Shown here piece after piece: positions 1 to 9,297 of a stretch of DNA of 64,000 nucleotides (within the stretch, counting starts at the first letter, position 1; the number at the start of each line of letters is the position of its first letter). The notes below the pieces were generated by a model, which saw only the letters and a program-made list of their open reading frames with translations, was not told the origin of the DNA and ran no database searches. Position numbers and translations under genes: made by a program. The stretch comes from MGIIb-O5 sp036154155 (lineage in GTDB: Archaea; Thermoplasmatota; Poseidoniia; Poseidoniales; Thalassarchaeaceae): positions 1 through 64,000 of the forward strand of contig JAYZLP010000020.1 of NCBI GenBank assembly GCA_036154155.1, in the 5' to 3' direction.

Positions 1-19
1 TCGAATTCCATCTAATCAC

Positions 20-820
20 TCAGATTGAACGCATCCTTCCGCCATCTACGGCGAGGCTCACGCCACGGATTGCACCACTCGAAGGGAGGCAAAGCCATGT
101 CACTGCCGCTGCTGTTTCAAGCGGGTCGACCAATCGCTGAATGGGCACTCCATCCATCCAATTCTTCTTGACCTCATCCACGCTCTTCCCGCTCTTGTTG
201 GAAATTGAACCGGCCAGAGAATCCAGTCTCCCCGTATCCGTGAATCCTGGTAGAATGTTATTGATCGTAATGCAGGTAGGAAGCTCTCTAGAGAGTGATT
301 TCGACCATGAAGCCATGGCTCCACGCAGAGTGTTCGACAGCCCGATATTGTCTATTGGCTCCCTGACGGATGTAGAGATTATGTTCACAATTCTCCCACT
401 CCCCTCCCTCTCCATTCCAGGTGTTAGGGCCCTTGTGAGGGTGTGGGCAGCATGCAGATGCCTCTTGAACGGGCCGCTGAAGTCTTCAACCGTGTTCTCA
501 AGAAGTGGCCCACCGGGGGGCCCTCCAGAGTTGTTGATCAGGATGTGCACTGCTCCTAGATTAGCAATTTTTCGGGATAAGGCATCGATGTCTTCGAGGT
601 CCAATTCGAGATATCTGTGGCCTTGGCCGTGCATTTCCGAAACTAGTGAATCTAGGTCGTCAACGGACCTAGCACAAGCGATAACTCTCGCACCTGCTCT
701 TGCGAGCATTAGTGCTACCGCCCTGCCAATCCCCTTGGATGCCCCACAAACCAAAGCCGTCTTCCCTTCCAAAATTCCCTCTGCAAAGGGAAACTCGTCT
801 CTCAGTAATTTATCACTCAT
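20..820 (-). CDS. SDR-family oxidoreductase lacking the usual catalytic Tyr/Lys
   Basis: Short-chain dehydrogenase/reductase of 266 residues, the usual length for a classical SDR. The Rossmann nucleotide-binding motif GASKGIG is at residues 26-32, the NNSGG variant of NNAG is near 96-100, and the C-terminus has the VDGG motif of FabG-like members. The catalytic YxxxK is not visible: after the STS serines (149-151) the expected Tyr and Lys positions read Leu161 and Leu165, with Arg166 next. This resembles an atypical SDR branch rather than a normal ketoreductase, so the substrate is unknown. It lies 8 bases after the formyltransferase stop on the same strand, and GGTGGAA precedes the ATG, so the two are probably one transcript. 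Confidence 0.85.
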   Translation of the reverse strand: MSDKLLRDEFPFAEGILEGKTALVCGASKGIGRAVALMLARAGARVIACARSVDDLDSLVSEMHGQGHRYLELDLEDIDALSRKIANLGAVHILINNSGGPPGGPLLENTVEDFSGPFKRHLHAAHTLTRALTPGMEREGSGRIVNIISTSVREPIDNIGLSNTLRGAMASWSKSLSRELPTCITINNILPGFTDTGRLDSLAGSISNKSGKSVDEVKKNWMDGVPIQRLVDPLETAAAVTWLCLPSSGAIRGVSLAVDGGRMRSI

Positions 821-828
821 TCTTCCAC

Positions 829-1551
829 CTAATCCACGTAATGGGCGTACGTCTGTTTCTCCAACTTCTCCCTGACAGCCTCTAGGATCTCCTCGGGAGC
901 ATTTCTGAATGTCGGATGCTCACTTTCGCCTTGGGGCTGCCGCATGTCGGACCACCGTCCCTCATCGTATGCCATCAGTGCTTCCTTCATCAGGACTCCT
1001 GAAAGAACTAGGGTCTCATAGCAGAGATCTTCGTAATTCATCCCTCTCCTTACTGGAACTTCACGCTTTAGAAGAATCTCCCCGGTATCTATCCCATTGT
1101 CGCAGAAATGACATGTCGAACCGATTTTCATATCGTGGTAAACTGACCACGCCGGCGACGCAGAACCTCTGCAGTCAGGAAGTATTCCAGGGTGCGAATT
1201 TACAACTCCATGACGTGGATAGTCTAGAATCTCGCCTCTGATTATCCTAGTTCCACCAAACACAATTAGATCGAGATCTAATTTTTCCAGGTAAGGCATT
1301 ACCTGAGGCGATTTGTGAATATCAACGGTCTCCAATGTGACTCTATTTTCCCTAGCCTGCTCCTCTATAGTCGGCGCTATTGGGTTCCCCTCGATCCTCT
1401 TCAGAAACTTCTCCCTCTCTTCGTCAGCAATCGGAGAATCCTCCTCGATAATTATCTCGGGTACGAATCCCTCTGAGAGTATCTGCCGGAGCATCTCCCT
1501 TCCGTATGGGTGCTCCTTCAGAAGAAGAAACGCGAATCTCGGCTTGGCCAT
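829..1551 (-). CDS. Formyltransferase-family protein (PF00551-like), substrate unknown
   Basis: A 240-residue protein with the core of the formyl transferase fold shared by Met-tRNA formyltransferase, GAR transformylase and sugar N-formyltransferases. The catalytic triad is visible: Asn118 and His120 in VVNSHPGILP and Asp155 in NGIDTGEI. It lacks the C-terminal tRNA-binding domain of Fmt, and archaea do not normally formylate initiator tRNA, so a sugar- or metabolite-specific formyltransferase is more likely. This is inference. It precedes the SDR gene by 8 bases and follows aspS by about 60, suggesting a leftward transcript. The family call is sound; the substrate is open. Confidence 0.8.
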   Translation of the reverse strand: MAKPRFAFLLLKEHPYGREMLRQILSEGFVPEIIIEEDSPIADEEREKFLKRIEGNPIAPTIEEQARENRVTLETVDIHKSPQVMPYLEKLDLDLIVFGGTRIIRGEILDYPRHGVVNSHPGILPDCRGSASPAWSVYHDMKIGSTCHFCDNGIDTGEILLKREVPVRRGMNYEDLCYETLVLSGVLMKEALMAYDEGRWSDMRQPQGESEHPTFRNAPEEILEAVREKLEKQTYAHYVD

Positions 1552-1613
1552 ATGCCTCGTCTAGCGGAGGGGCCATGGATACCCGTTATTTTCGGTCCAT
1601 GGAAAATCATAAT

Positions 1614-3023
1614 TCAAGGAGTTACACGACTCCTATCGCGAGGAAATAGTACTACCTCTCGAACATTCCCGGCCCCGGTTAAGACCATGAGTAATCGTGC
1701 CACTCCTAGCCCCCAACCAGCGTGTGGAGGTGCCCCGTATCGGAATCCATCAGTATAGAATGTGAAGTCATCCGGATCGAGGCCCATGTTCCTGAGATTC
1801 TGCTCTAGGACATCCACACGATGCTCCCTGGCGCCCCCACTGGTCATCTCATCCCGCCCGTAGTTGAGATCGAATCCCCTACTGAGCTGTCCGCCCGACG
1901 CCCCCTTCTCTTGCTCCTTGTGATGGATATAGAATGGCTTCATCGCCATAGGCCATCTGGGAAGGAAGTGGAAACCCGGATATTTAGCTGCAATGAGGTC
2001 ACAATGATGGCTCTCGATATCATCGCCCCACTGAATCTCGCCACCTCCCTCCTTGACAATTTCTATTGCGTCGCAATATGGGATCCTTGGGAAAGGTAGG
2101 CTTGGAACATCCACAGTTACTGGCTCTTGCCCTTGGCTAGCCCTGTATTCGTTAATGACTTCCATGAGGTCCTGGTCGTTAGTCGAGACTTCAGTCCAGA
2201 TGTGGTGGATCATCCTTTCTTGAACGCCCATCACGTCTTCATCGTCCATCCAGGCACCTTCTATGTCGAAGGAAATGAACTCGTTTAGATGGCGGTATGT
2301 GTCGTGCTTCTCAGCTCTGAAAGCAGGGCCAATTTCGAAAACCCTCTCAAGTCCCCCGAGTACGGCCAGTTGCTTGTATAATTGTGGACTCTGGGACAGG
2401 TACGCCTCAGTTTCGAAGTACTTCATTGGGAACAGGTTAGTCCCTCCCTCTGCGGCCGCAGCGATAATCTTCGGACTGTTTATTTCTTGGAAGCCCTCTT
2501 TGATTAGGTGCTCTCTGCCATATTGAAGAACCTTCGACCTGAGCTGAAACATCGCGTTCACATGCGCCCGCCTAAGATCCAGATGTCTGTTGTCGAGTCT
2601 TACGTCTAGTCCCACTTGTACTTCATCAGTAACCCCAACCGGGAGTGGCGCCGCAGCCTCTGCAAGGATTGTCCCAGAGGAAACGTTGACTTCGTACTCG
2701 GGAGGGGGAACAGGCTCTCCCTCGGCGACTTTGGGGGGCCTTTTCTGTGCCACAGTGCCAGTAACTTGAATGGTCGACTCTCGAGATGCTGATTGAATTG
2801 ATTCGAAGGCCACCTCGTCCATGTTATCTTTCTTCAGGAAAGCCTGGATATGCCCTGTCCCATCTCTAAGCATTAGGAAACAAATAGCCCCTCTACCTCT
2901 GACTGTTTCTGCATATCCAGCAATTGTGACTTCTGAACCCACCATCGAAGCTCCGTTCGCAGAAACCTGCCCAATGGTATGGGTCCTGTACGATGTCGGC
3001 TCCCATGACGTGCTGTCGCGCAT
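1614..3023 (-). CDS. aspS: Aspartyl-tRNA synthetase, archaeal type
   Basis: Class IIb aminoacyl-tRNA synthetase of 469 residues that charges tRNA-Asp, and possibly also tRNA-Asn if non-discriminating. An N-terminal OB-fold anticodon-binding domain (about 20-125) is followed by the catalytic domain. Motif 2 appears as FRAEKHDTYRHLNE and motif 3 near the end as GLGVARLLMVLTG, then the typical VLFPRD tail. The length and the absence of the bacterial GAD insertion fit the archaeal/eukaryotic subtype. AsnRS was considered, but the PQLYKQ segment and the VLFPRDRSRVTP ending match AspRS better. The ATG has GAGGGG just upstream. It follows trmI by about 34 bases. Confidence 0.93.
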   Translation of the reverse strand: MRDSTSWEPTSYRTHTIGQVSANGASMVGSEVTIAGYAETVRGRGAICFLMLRDGTGHIQAFLKKDNMDEVAFESIQSASRESTIQVTGTVAQKRPPKVAEGEPVPPPEYEVNVSSGTILAEAAAPLPVGVTDEVQVGLDVRLDNRHLDLRRAHVNAMFQLRSKVLQYGREHLIKEGFQEINSPKIIAAAAEGGTNLFPMKYFETEAYLSQSPQLYKQLAVLGGLERVFEIGPAFRAEKHDTYRHLNEFISFDIEGAWMDDEDVMGVQERMIHHIWTEVSTNDQDLMEVINEYRASQGQEPVTVDVPSLPFPRIPYCDAIEIVKEGGGEIQWGDDIESHHCDLIAAKYPGFHFLPRWPMAMKPFYIHHKEQEKGASGGQLSRGFDLNYGRDEMTSGGAREHRVDVLEQNLRNMGLDPDDFTFYTDGFRYGAPPHAGWGLGVARLLMVLTGAGNVREVVLFPRDRSRVTP

Positions 3024-3057
3024 GCCCCTCGCAGCAGGTCCGTGTTATCAACGGTGC

Positions 3058-3858
3058 TCATTCTTCCTCAGAAGTCGCGACCTTGGCCGCTATTAGCAAG
3101 AGAGCCGTGTGCCCTATGGGGGTATTCCCGGGCCTGACCCCGCCCTTGCTGGCCTTGACCCATCGCCTCTCGATCATTTCTCCAGCCCATTCTATGACTA
3201 GGCCATTGTCCTGCGCGACTTCCCATGATTTCTCTAATTGCGATGTAGTCGGGCAGTAGCATGCTATCCTTCCCCCTGTCCTCAGGAGGGGCTCTACAAT
3301 CGGTATGACAAGCCAAGGCTCAGCGACATCGATTATCGAAGCATCCAACTCCCCACATATGCCCGAAACGATGGACCCCACTTCGACTAAATCGCCGTCT
3401 ACCAGGTGCCAGTCAGGGAACTCGGGCAGTATTTCGGACAGCCTTTCCATATTCGTCCGGCCGACCTCAGCATGCTCTGGACGAGACTCCACAGAGATGA
3501 GGGTCCCCGAAGAGCCCATGACATTGGCTAGGTGCATAGCTAGTCCCGCAGAACCATGACCGCCTTCTAGGACCCTGGATCCAACTCCGATCCCCATCCA
3601 AGAAATAAGAAAACCCGAGTCCTTTGCGCCTATGACCTGAGCTCTACGCGCCATATTTCTTCGAGCTTCCGGGAGTGACGGGTCAACAATGGTCAGTGAC
3701 TTCTGCCCAACAGTGATCCTATCCCCAATCGAATATCCGTCTAGAAGCTCCTCAGCGTCAAATCTTCCTAGTCCCTTGACCTTGACTTCGCCGGAGGCCC
3801 TCCTTAGAAGATAGGCCCTGCCATCGTCTTCCCTAAGGGCCACCCACTCGCCACTCAC
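3058..3858 (-). CDS. trmI: tRNA (adenine-N1)-methyltransferase, TrmI family
   Basis: A 266-residue AdoMet-dependent methyltransferase of the TrmI/Gcd14 family, which makes m1A57/m1A58 in the T loop of archaeal tRNAs. The N-terminal 60-75 residues form the small beta domain typical of TrmI. The SAM-binding loop is VLEGGHGSAG at 96-105, followed by an acidic strand end (ISVE) for ribose binding. The start is GTG (GTG AGT GGC GAG). It is the first gene of a leftward group with aspS, the formyltransferase and the SDR, and is divergent from the large exoprotein gene. It could be another class I tRNA methyltransferase, but the domain order favours TrmI. Confidence 0.82.
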   Translation of the reverse strand: MSGEWVALREDDGRAYLLRRASGEVKVKGLGRFDAEELLDGYSIGDRITVGQKSLTIVDPSLPEARRNMARRAQVIGAKDSGFLISWMGIGVGSRVLEGGHGSAGLAMHLANVMGSSGTLISVESRPEHAEVGRTNMERLSEILPEFPDWHLVDGDLVEVGSIVSGICGELDASIIDVAEPWLVIPIVEPLLRTGGRIACYCPTTSQLEKSWEVAQDNGLVIEWAGEMIERRWVKASKGGVRPGNTPIGHTALLLIAAKVATSEEE

Positions 3859-3968
3859 GCCATTGCGAGGACTTCCAGAATATCAATTCCTATGTCGGCT
3901 CTAAAGAGCCGTCGGCGAGTAAACCCGAATGCATCATGGTTATACGGGCGTTCACAACGCCTCAATCG

Positions 3969-6900
3969 ATGAAGGTAGACCGTATGACGGCTGTCGTCCA
4001 AGCCCTGACCGTCACCGGCTTGGTCATATTCATGTCATTCTCAGGAATTTCTGACGCAGGTTCGGACCCCGATTCACGTAACCAACTCCCCCAAGAAGGG
4101 GTTAAGATGTACGCAACCAGCCCCGGACACACTGTCTTCGGAGAGTATGTGGGGGCTCATTGGTGTGGGCCATGCATGAGTAGCGCTTCACCTTCATTGG
4201 ACAATCTGAAGACGTCCAATCCCGAGGACTTCACCTTCGTCTCATTCTTCGAGTCTTCCTCAGGGGGTTGGCCTTCCGATGGCCCGATTAACCGCAGGAG
4301 TCACGTCATGGCCGCATCATCGGGCTATCCAACCTTCTCCTTCGCCGATCAGCAGTCTGGAACTTGTTACAAGGTAGGGGCAGGAGGTACCAATTACTAC
4401 GATCCCGACTACTCAGCAGGAGGTTGCATGGATTCGGATGTTTCCAATTACGCAATGACGCTAAGTGCCCACCAATCCTCTTCCGATGAGGTCACGATTA
4501 CTGTCGACTCAACTTACATGGGCTCCTTATCCTCCGTCACTGTGTACCTTTATGGTGCAGTTACAGAGAAGGTAGGGGGGGATGCGTATGACAATGGAGT
4601 CAGGCCCCATCACAACTTCAGGGACTGGCTTCTCAACAGCGGCAATAATGGGTTCGAGCAACTTACCCTTTCCCCCAACACCCCTGTGCAGAGGACCTGG
4701 ACCATGCCCATCAGCCTAGTTAGGGCAGCTGGCGGATATACGCAATTCGAGAACTTCTGGCCAGTGGTTGCTCTAATGGACGGACCTCACACATCCTACA
4801 ACAACTTCCTCTCGGCTGCCGATCTCGACATGGTTCCACTAGTGGACGTAGGAATATCAGAATTCACAATCTCGAACAGCAACGGGAATCACGGCTTCAA
4901 GCAGGGAGATACCCTAGAACTAACTGTCGAGATTACAAACAATGGGGTCGACACTTATTCGGATGGCGGCCAGATAGCCATCTTCAGGATGGATGGGTCC
5001 GACGAGATAGAGGTCTCATCTACGGGAATCGGCAACCTTGGAACTGGATCAACGCAGACATTCAGCACCTCTTCCCAGACTCACGAAATAGAGATGGTAA
5101 ACCTGGGCTCCACTTCGTTCAGGGCTAGGATTACCGGATTAGAAGGCGATAGAGTGTCATCAAACAACGCGATGGATGAATTCGCCATACACGACCTCCC
5201 CCCGACACCCAGCCAGCCAGCTGCAGTTTCAAGCACGACCATAGACAGAGGCAGCTCCGTGCAGTTTGAAACCAATGCGATTTCCAATGACATGGTTGAC
5301 GACACTAGCACAATGGAACCAATCATGCAGTATTGCCCAACTGGAACGGGCCTCTGGGACGATGCCTGGATTAGGGATGCCGAGCTCCTCGGGTCTGGTG
5401 ACAATGCGAGGTACCTCCAAACAATTGACACGCCCTTAAGTGCGCAGATAGGAGACTATGATCTGAGGGTTAAGTGGTATGACTCATCAGGTCAGAGTAG
5501 TGATTGGCTACTTTCTGAAAACGCATTCAGGCTTCAGAACTCCCTTCCCGTGGTTCTGGGCAATGGAGACTCGGAATTCGCCGGAACCCCTACAGTGAAG
5601 GTTGACACCGACGAGAGGGTCTCCGTTTTCGGATTGGTCAAGGATGCTGAGACCCCACTGTCCCTTCTGCAAATAGACAGTAGCTCGTCCAGCTTCATGG
5701 AGTGGGACGCGGAGAACTGGGAGATAGTCGTTAGATTCCAGGACGTCATCCTGGACAGTCAGGGAAATCCTGTGCCACAAGGCATCCAGTTGACGATTAG
5801 CGATGGCGACGATACTAATACAGGGCTCTTGATGTTCAATGTCATTGAGAACGGGGCACCGCGTTGGTCACCAATCCCCACTCAATCATTCAATGAGGGC
5901 GGCTCAACCAGCCTAGGTCTAACTTCATTCTTGTCCGACACAAACGATAACGGACAGCAGGTTTCCGTGGCTGGAATTTCACTAGAAATACTGTCCATTT
6001 CCGACGATTCCCTAGTCGAGGCAAACATATACGGCCAGACTCTGAACATTAACGCCCTCGATGACGATGGCTTTGGAATGGTCGACATAATGGTCAGAGC
6101 CGATGATGGGTCAATGGTTTCGGACACGACAATAACATTCCATCTTCTCAACGTCAACGATGCACCTAGGATAGACCTCTCCGGCCTAGAGAATTTAATG
6201 ATCAAGATTGATGAGGTCGTAGAGATCCAGATTCTAGACATCATCACAGATGTGGACGACCCCGATGATGAGATATGGGTCACAGCCTCCAACATAGTTC
6301 CAGGCGCCGCTCTATACAACCCAATCACAGGATTCCTTACAGTCAGCTGGCAGGAACCGGGCGAGGAGGTGGTCACGGTCACCCTCGAGGACAGGCATGG
6401 TGAGTCATCTTCCGTGGAAATCACGTTCGATGTAGTTGACGACCTCCCTATAGAGTGGGATTCCGACCTACAAGTGTCAGTAGACACCCAGGAATATGGC
6501 ACAAATCCAACTGTAGTCATTTCCAATGTGGGGGAACTAGTGCTTTCAGATATCAGCGTAATTTGGACCGTCTGCAACAGCATAACTGGAATTTGCCACT
6601 CATCAGGGACTTCTTACAACCTAGGGCCATTCATCATCCACCCTGCCAGTGGGGAGGGACTTGGGGCAGGTGACTACTTCACATTGAGTGTTCAGGCGGT
6701 TGATCAGGATGGTTTCGACAGATCCACAGAAACCCAATACAAGACCTTCGCCACCAAACCATCTGAGGTCGTGGAAGAACCTTCAGACAATGAACAAGAC
6801 GACCCTTCGTCTTCATCTGCGGTTTCTATGGCCACTGTTGGCATAGCTGGACTCGCACTTCTGGCTTGTGTCGCACTAGCGCTCGGTCTTGCGGTTACCC

Positions 6901-7118
6901 TCAGGAGGAGGGCGGGCTACGACTACGACCACTACGAGGATGGGTACTCCAGACAACCACAAGAGGCAATCCCTGTTTCCAAGCCACCTCGTCCTCCCGG
7001 GCTAACGCCTCCCCCTCCTCCGATGACGATTCCACTCCCTCCCGAGGGGCTTCCCGATGGATGGACAATGGAACAGTGGCATTACTACGGCGAGGAATAC
7101 CTCAGCAGGCGAAAGTGA
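3969..7118 (+). CDS. Large exported thioredoxin-like protein with Ig/cadherin-like repeats, C-terminal anchor
   Basis: A surface protein of about 1,049 residues. The start is placed at the second in-frame ATG (MKVDRMTAV) because a TATA-like ggttatac lies about 27 bases upstream, consistent with a leaderless transcript; an upstream ATG at 3936 is possible. A signal segment is followed by a thioredoxin-like region with CGPC in the context AHWCGPCMSS. Then come several beta-sandwich repeats rich in Asp and Gly, including LNVNDAP, a cadherin-like signature. One transmembrane helix near the C-terminus (GIAGLALLACVALALGL) precedes an Arg cluster and a Pro-rich cytosolic tail with GLPDGWTMEQWHYYGEEY. 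Role unknown; extracellular disulfide chemistry or binding is plausible. Confidence 0.8.
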   Translation: MKVDRMTAVVQALTVTGLVIFMSFSGISDAGSDPDSRNQLPQEGVKMYATSPGHTVFGEYVGAHWCGPCMSSASPSLDNLKTSNPEDFTFVSFFESSSGGWPSDGPINRRSHVMAASSGYPTFSFADQQSGTCYKVGAGGTNYYDPDYSAGGCMDSDVSNYAMTLSAHQSSSDEVTITVDSTYMGSLSSVTVYLYGAVTEKVGGDAYDNGVRPHHNFRDWLLNSGNNGFEQLTLSPNTPVQRTWTMPISLVRAAGGYTQFENFWPVVALMDGPHTSYNNFLSAADLDMVPLVDVGISEFTISNSNGNHGFKQGDTLELTVEITNNGVDTYSDGGQIAIFRMDGSDEIEVSSTGIGNLGTGSTQTFSTSSQTHEIEMVNLGSTSFRARITGLEGDRVSSNNAMDEFAIHDLPPTPSQPAAVSSTTIDRGSSVQFETNAISNDMVDDTSTMEPIMQYCPTGTGLWDDAWIRDAELLGSGDNARYLQTIDTPLSAQIGDYDLRVKWYDSSGQSSDWLLSENAFRLQNSLPVVLGNGDSEFAGTPTVKVDTDERVSVFGLVKDAETPLSLLQIDSSSSSFMEWDAENWEIVVRFQDVILDSQGNPVPQGIQLTISDGDDTNTGLLMFNVIENGAPRWSPIPTQSFNEGGSTSLGLTSFLSDTNDNGQQVSVAGISLEILSISDDSLVEANIYGQTLNINALDDDGFGMVDIMVRADDGSMVSDTTITFHLLNVNDAPRIDLSGLENLMIKIDEVVEIQILDIITDVDDPDDEIWVTASNIVPGAALYNPITGFLTVSWQEPGEEVVTVTLEDRHGESSSVEITFDVVDDLPIEWDSDLQVSVDTQEYGTNPTVVISNVGELVLSDISVIWTVCNSITGICHSSGTSYNLGPFIIHPASGEGLGAGDYFTLSVQAVDQDGFDRSTETQYKTFATKPSEVVEEPSDNEQDDPSSSSAVSMATVGIAGLALLACVALALGLAVTLRRRAGYDYDHYEDGYSRQPQEAIPVSKPPRPPGLTPPPPPMTIPLPPEGLPDGWTMEQWHYYGEEYLSRRK

Positions 7119-7139
7119 CCATTTTTCACATTCTCATGT

Positions 7140-7165
7140 CTGACACACCTTCAAGAAGGTGTCAG
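7140..7165 (+). other. Hairpin in the lonB leader
   Basis: Near-perfect inverted repeat: CTGAC plus ACCTTC (with a 2-base AC bulge) pairs with GAAGGTGTCAG across a 2-base loop. It lies after the exoprotein stop at 7118 and about 30 bases before the lonB ATG. A T-run (atttttc) comes before it rather than after it, so it does not look like an intrinsic terminator. A processing site or a leader structure for lonB is possible. Confidence 0.35.
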
Positions 7166-7193
7166 CGTCAGCAGTGGTCGCGGAGGGTGCGCT

Positions 7194-9248
7194 ATGTCCG
7201 ATGATTCAGATGTCAACACGACACCAGAAGTCCCCTCGGATGACCACCTCGACTCATGGGACGAGGGCCCTGCCTTTGGCATCGGCGAGGACAAGGATCC
7301 CGTTTGCGAGGTCCCCGTCGAGGAGTGGATAGATACTATCGACATCCCCTCGACTGCCAGTGTCCCTATTCCCGAAAAGCTAGTCGATCAGGTGATTGGC
7401 CAGGAAGCCGCATCAATAGTAGTTCGAAAGGCCGCTGAGCAACGCAGACACATGATCATGGTAGGAGACCCGGGTACCGGAAAGTCGATGCTTGCTCGGT
7501 CAATGACGGAGTTTCTTCCCAAAGACAGCTTGGAGGACGTTCTTGTCTACAGGAATACGGAGGATGAGAACGAACCAAAGGTCAGGACAGTGCCTGCAGG
7601 AAGGGGATCTGCGATCATTTCCGAGAGGAAGGCACAGATTAGGATTCAAAGGGAGCGCACTAATCGGACCCTTCTTTTCGTAGTCATGGTAATTGGGGCC
7701 GCCCTCCTGCTCGCCGTACTTCAGACTGGCGACATAATGACTCTCATATTCGGATCGTTCCTCCTAATCTTCGGATACTTCTTCCTAAGGACGCGACTCA
7801 CGGCCGGCGACGAGTCAAACGTCCCCAAATTGCTCATCAAGAGGGCCAGAAACGACGACCCGCCGTTCATCGATGCAACAGGCACTCTAGCAGGGGCCCT
7901 TCTAGGAGACGTCAGGCACGACCCCTTCCAATCAGGAGCCGACCTAGCCACGCCAGCCCATGAGAGAGTAGAGCCTGGGGCAGTACACAGGGCGAACAAG
8001 GGAGTACTCTACATCGACGAGATAAGGATGCTTAGGATGGAGGAGCAACAGGCCTTGCTAGTTGCAATGCAAGAAGGAGAACTCTCAATCAGCGGCCGCT
8101 CTGAGAGATCCTCCGGGGCACTCACTAAGTCGGAGCCCGTGCCAACAAACTTCATCCTGGTCGCTGCTGGAAACCTCGACAGCATCCAGCAGATGCACCC
8201 TGCCCTTAGGAGTCGCATAAGGGGGTATGGATACGAAGTCTACGTCAACTCTGACATGAAGGACACTGAGAGGAATCGTAGGAGGCTAATCAGATTCATA
8301 GCGCAGGAGGTAAGGAATGAGCAGAACAAGGACTCTGGCCGCTCCATCCCCCACTTCAACAGAGAGTCGATCGGCTTGGTGCTGAAAGAGGCGCAGAGGA
8401 GAAGCGGCAGAAGGGGAAGGCTCTCCCTGAGGCTCAGGGAGCTTGGGGGCCTCGTTCGAATCGCCGGGGACCTAGCATCTGAGGAGGGCTCAGAACTCGT
8501 CGGAGCCGAGCACATCACGCGTGCCAGGGCAATAGCAAAACCACTCGAGCAGCAAGTCGCTGACAGGTACCTTGAGCGCCAATCTGAGTATGCAATGCTC
8601 GTAAACCGTGGAACAAGAGTTGGTAGGATCAACGGCCTAGCAGTTCTGGGTGCGGATAGCGGGCTCTCCGACTTCTCGGGGGTTGTCCTCCCTGTTGAGG
8701 CAATGGTGACTCCGGCGCAAGGCCGGTCAGGTCAGGTTATTGCCACTGGTGGACTATCAGATATGGCGAAGGAGAGCGTCACAAACATCAGTGCAGTGGT
8801 GAAGAAGCTCACTGGGAAAGACATCAAGGATTTCGATCTCCACGTTCAATTCCCAGGGACGCATAACGTTGACGGGGATAGCGCATCAATAACCATGGCA
8901 ACCGCAATAATCAGCGCCTTCGAGGGCGTTCCGATAGAGCAGAATCTCGCTATGACTGGATCTCTTTCAGTCAGGGGCGAGGTTCTACCAATTGGGGGCG
9001 TGACTGCAAAGATAGAGGCAGCAGCAAAGGCCGGAATAGAGACAGTCATCATCCCACGTGCCAATCTCCAGGACGTGCTCATCGACGAGAAATACGAGTC
9101 GATGGTGAAAATCCACCCTGTCGACTCCCTGGACGAGGTCCTCCAGTTTGCATTGGTGGGGGCGGAGGAGAAGGTCAGCCTAGTCGAGCGTCTCGCCAAG
9201 GTCATTGACACATTTACTTCTCAGACCGACAAGCAGCCTTCTGCATAG
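7194..9248 (+). CDS. lonB: Membrane-anchored ATP-dependent Lon protease (archaeal LonB)
   Basis: A 684-residue AAA+ protease that degrades misfolded and membrane proteins. The N-terminal AAA+ core has Walker A GDPGTGKS (91-98) and Walker B VLYIDEI (about 271-277). Two transmembrane helices (about 160-176 and 181-198) are inserted between them, as expected for archaeal LonB. The C-terminal serine protease domain carries the Ser-Lys dyad: Ser563 in VDGDSAS and Lys606 in GGVTAKIEAA. There is no bacterial-type N-terminal substrate domain. The start ATG follows CGGAGGGTGCGCT. The gene stands alone with a hairpin in its leader and is followed by the isoaspartyl peptidase. Confidence 0.96.
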   Translation: MSDDSDVNTTPEVPSDDHLDSWDEGPAFGIGEDKDPVCEVPVEEWIDTIDIPSTASVPIPEKLVDQVIGQEAASIVVRKAAEQRRHMIMVGDPGTGKSMLARSMTEFLPKDSLEDVLVYRNTEDENEPKVRTVPAGRGSAIISERKAQIRIQRERTNRTLLFVVMVIGAALLLAVLQTGDIMTLIFGSFLLIFGYFFLRTRLTAGDESNVPKLLIKRARNDDPPFIDATGTLAGALLGDVRHDPFQSGADLATPAHERVEPGAVHRANKGVLYIDEIRMLRMEEQQALLVAMQEGELSISGRSERSSGALTKSEPVPTNFILVAAGNLDSIQQMHPALRSRIRGYGYEVYVNSDMKDTERNRRRLIRFIAQEVRNEQNKDSGRSIPHFNRESIGLVLKEAQRRSGRRGRLSLRLRELGGLVRIAGDLASEEGSELVGAEHITRARAIAKPLEQQVADRYLERQSEYAMLVNRGTRVGRINGLAVLGADSGLSDFSGVVLPVEAMVTPAQGRSGQVIATGGLSDMAKESVTNISAVVKKLTGKDIKDFDLHVQFPGTHNVDGDSASITMATAIISAFEGVPIEQNLAMTGSLSVRGEVLPIGGVTAKIEAAAKAGIETVIIPRANLQDVLIDEKYESMVKIHPVDSLDEVLQFALVGAEEKVSLVERLAKVIDTFTSQTDKQPSA

Positions 9249-9297
9249 GGACCGCTCTAACTAAGTCCCTTCTACCGCTCCTAGGTCGGGGGATGTG

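Noticed and set aside
141..875. Long rightward open frame (244 codons) opposite the SDR gene
   Set aside because: It is antisense to a gene with clear SDR motifs, has low-complexity composition, and has no recognisable domain.
1614..3023. Asparaginyl-tRNA synthetase
   Set aside because: Catalytic-domain segments and the VLFPRDRSRVTP ending fit archaeal AspRS better.
5882..6583. 233-codon leftward frame inside the large exoprotein
   Set aside because: Ser/Thr-rich antisense translation of an Ig-like repeat region; no start signal and no family match.
7119..7130. T-run after the exoprotein gene as an intrinsic terminator
   Set aside because: Only five T residues, and the hairpin lies downstream of it rather than upstream; the evidence is too weak to call.
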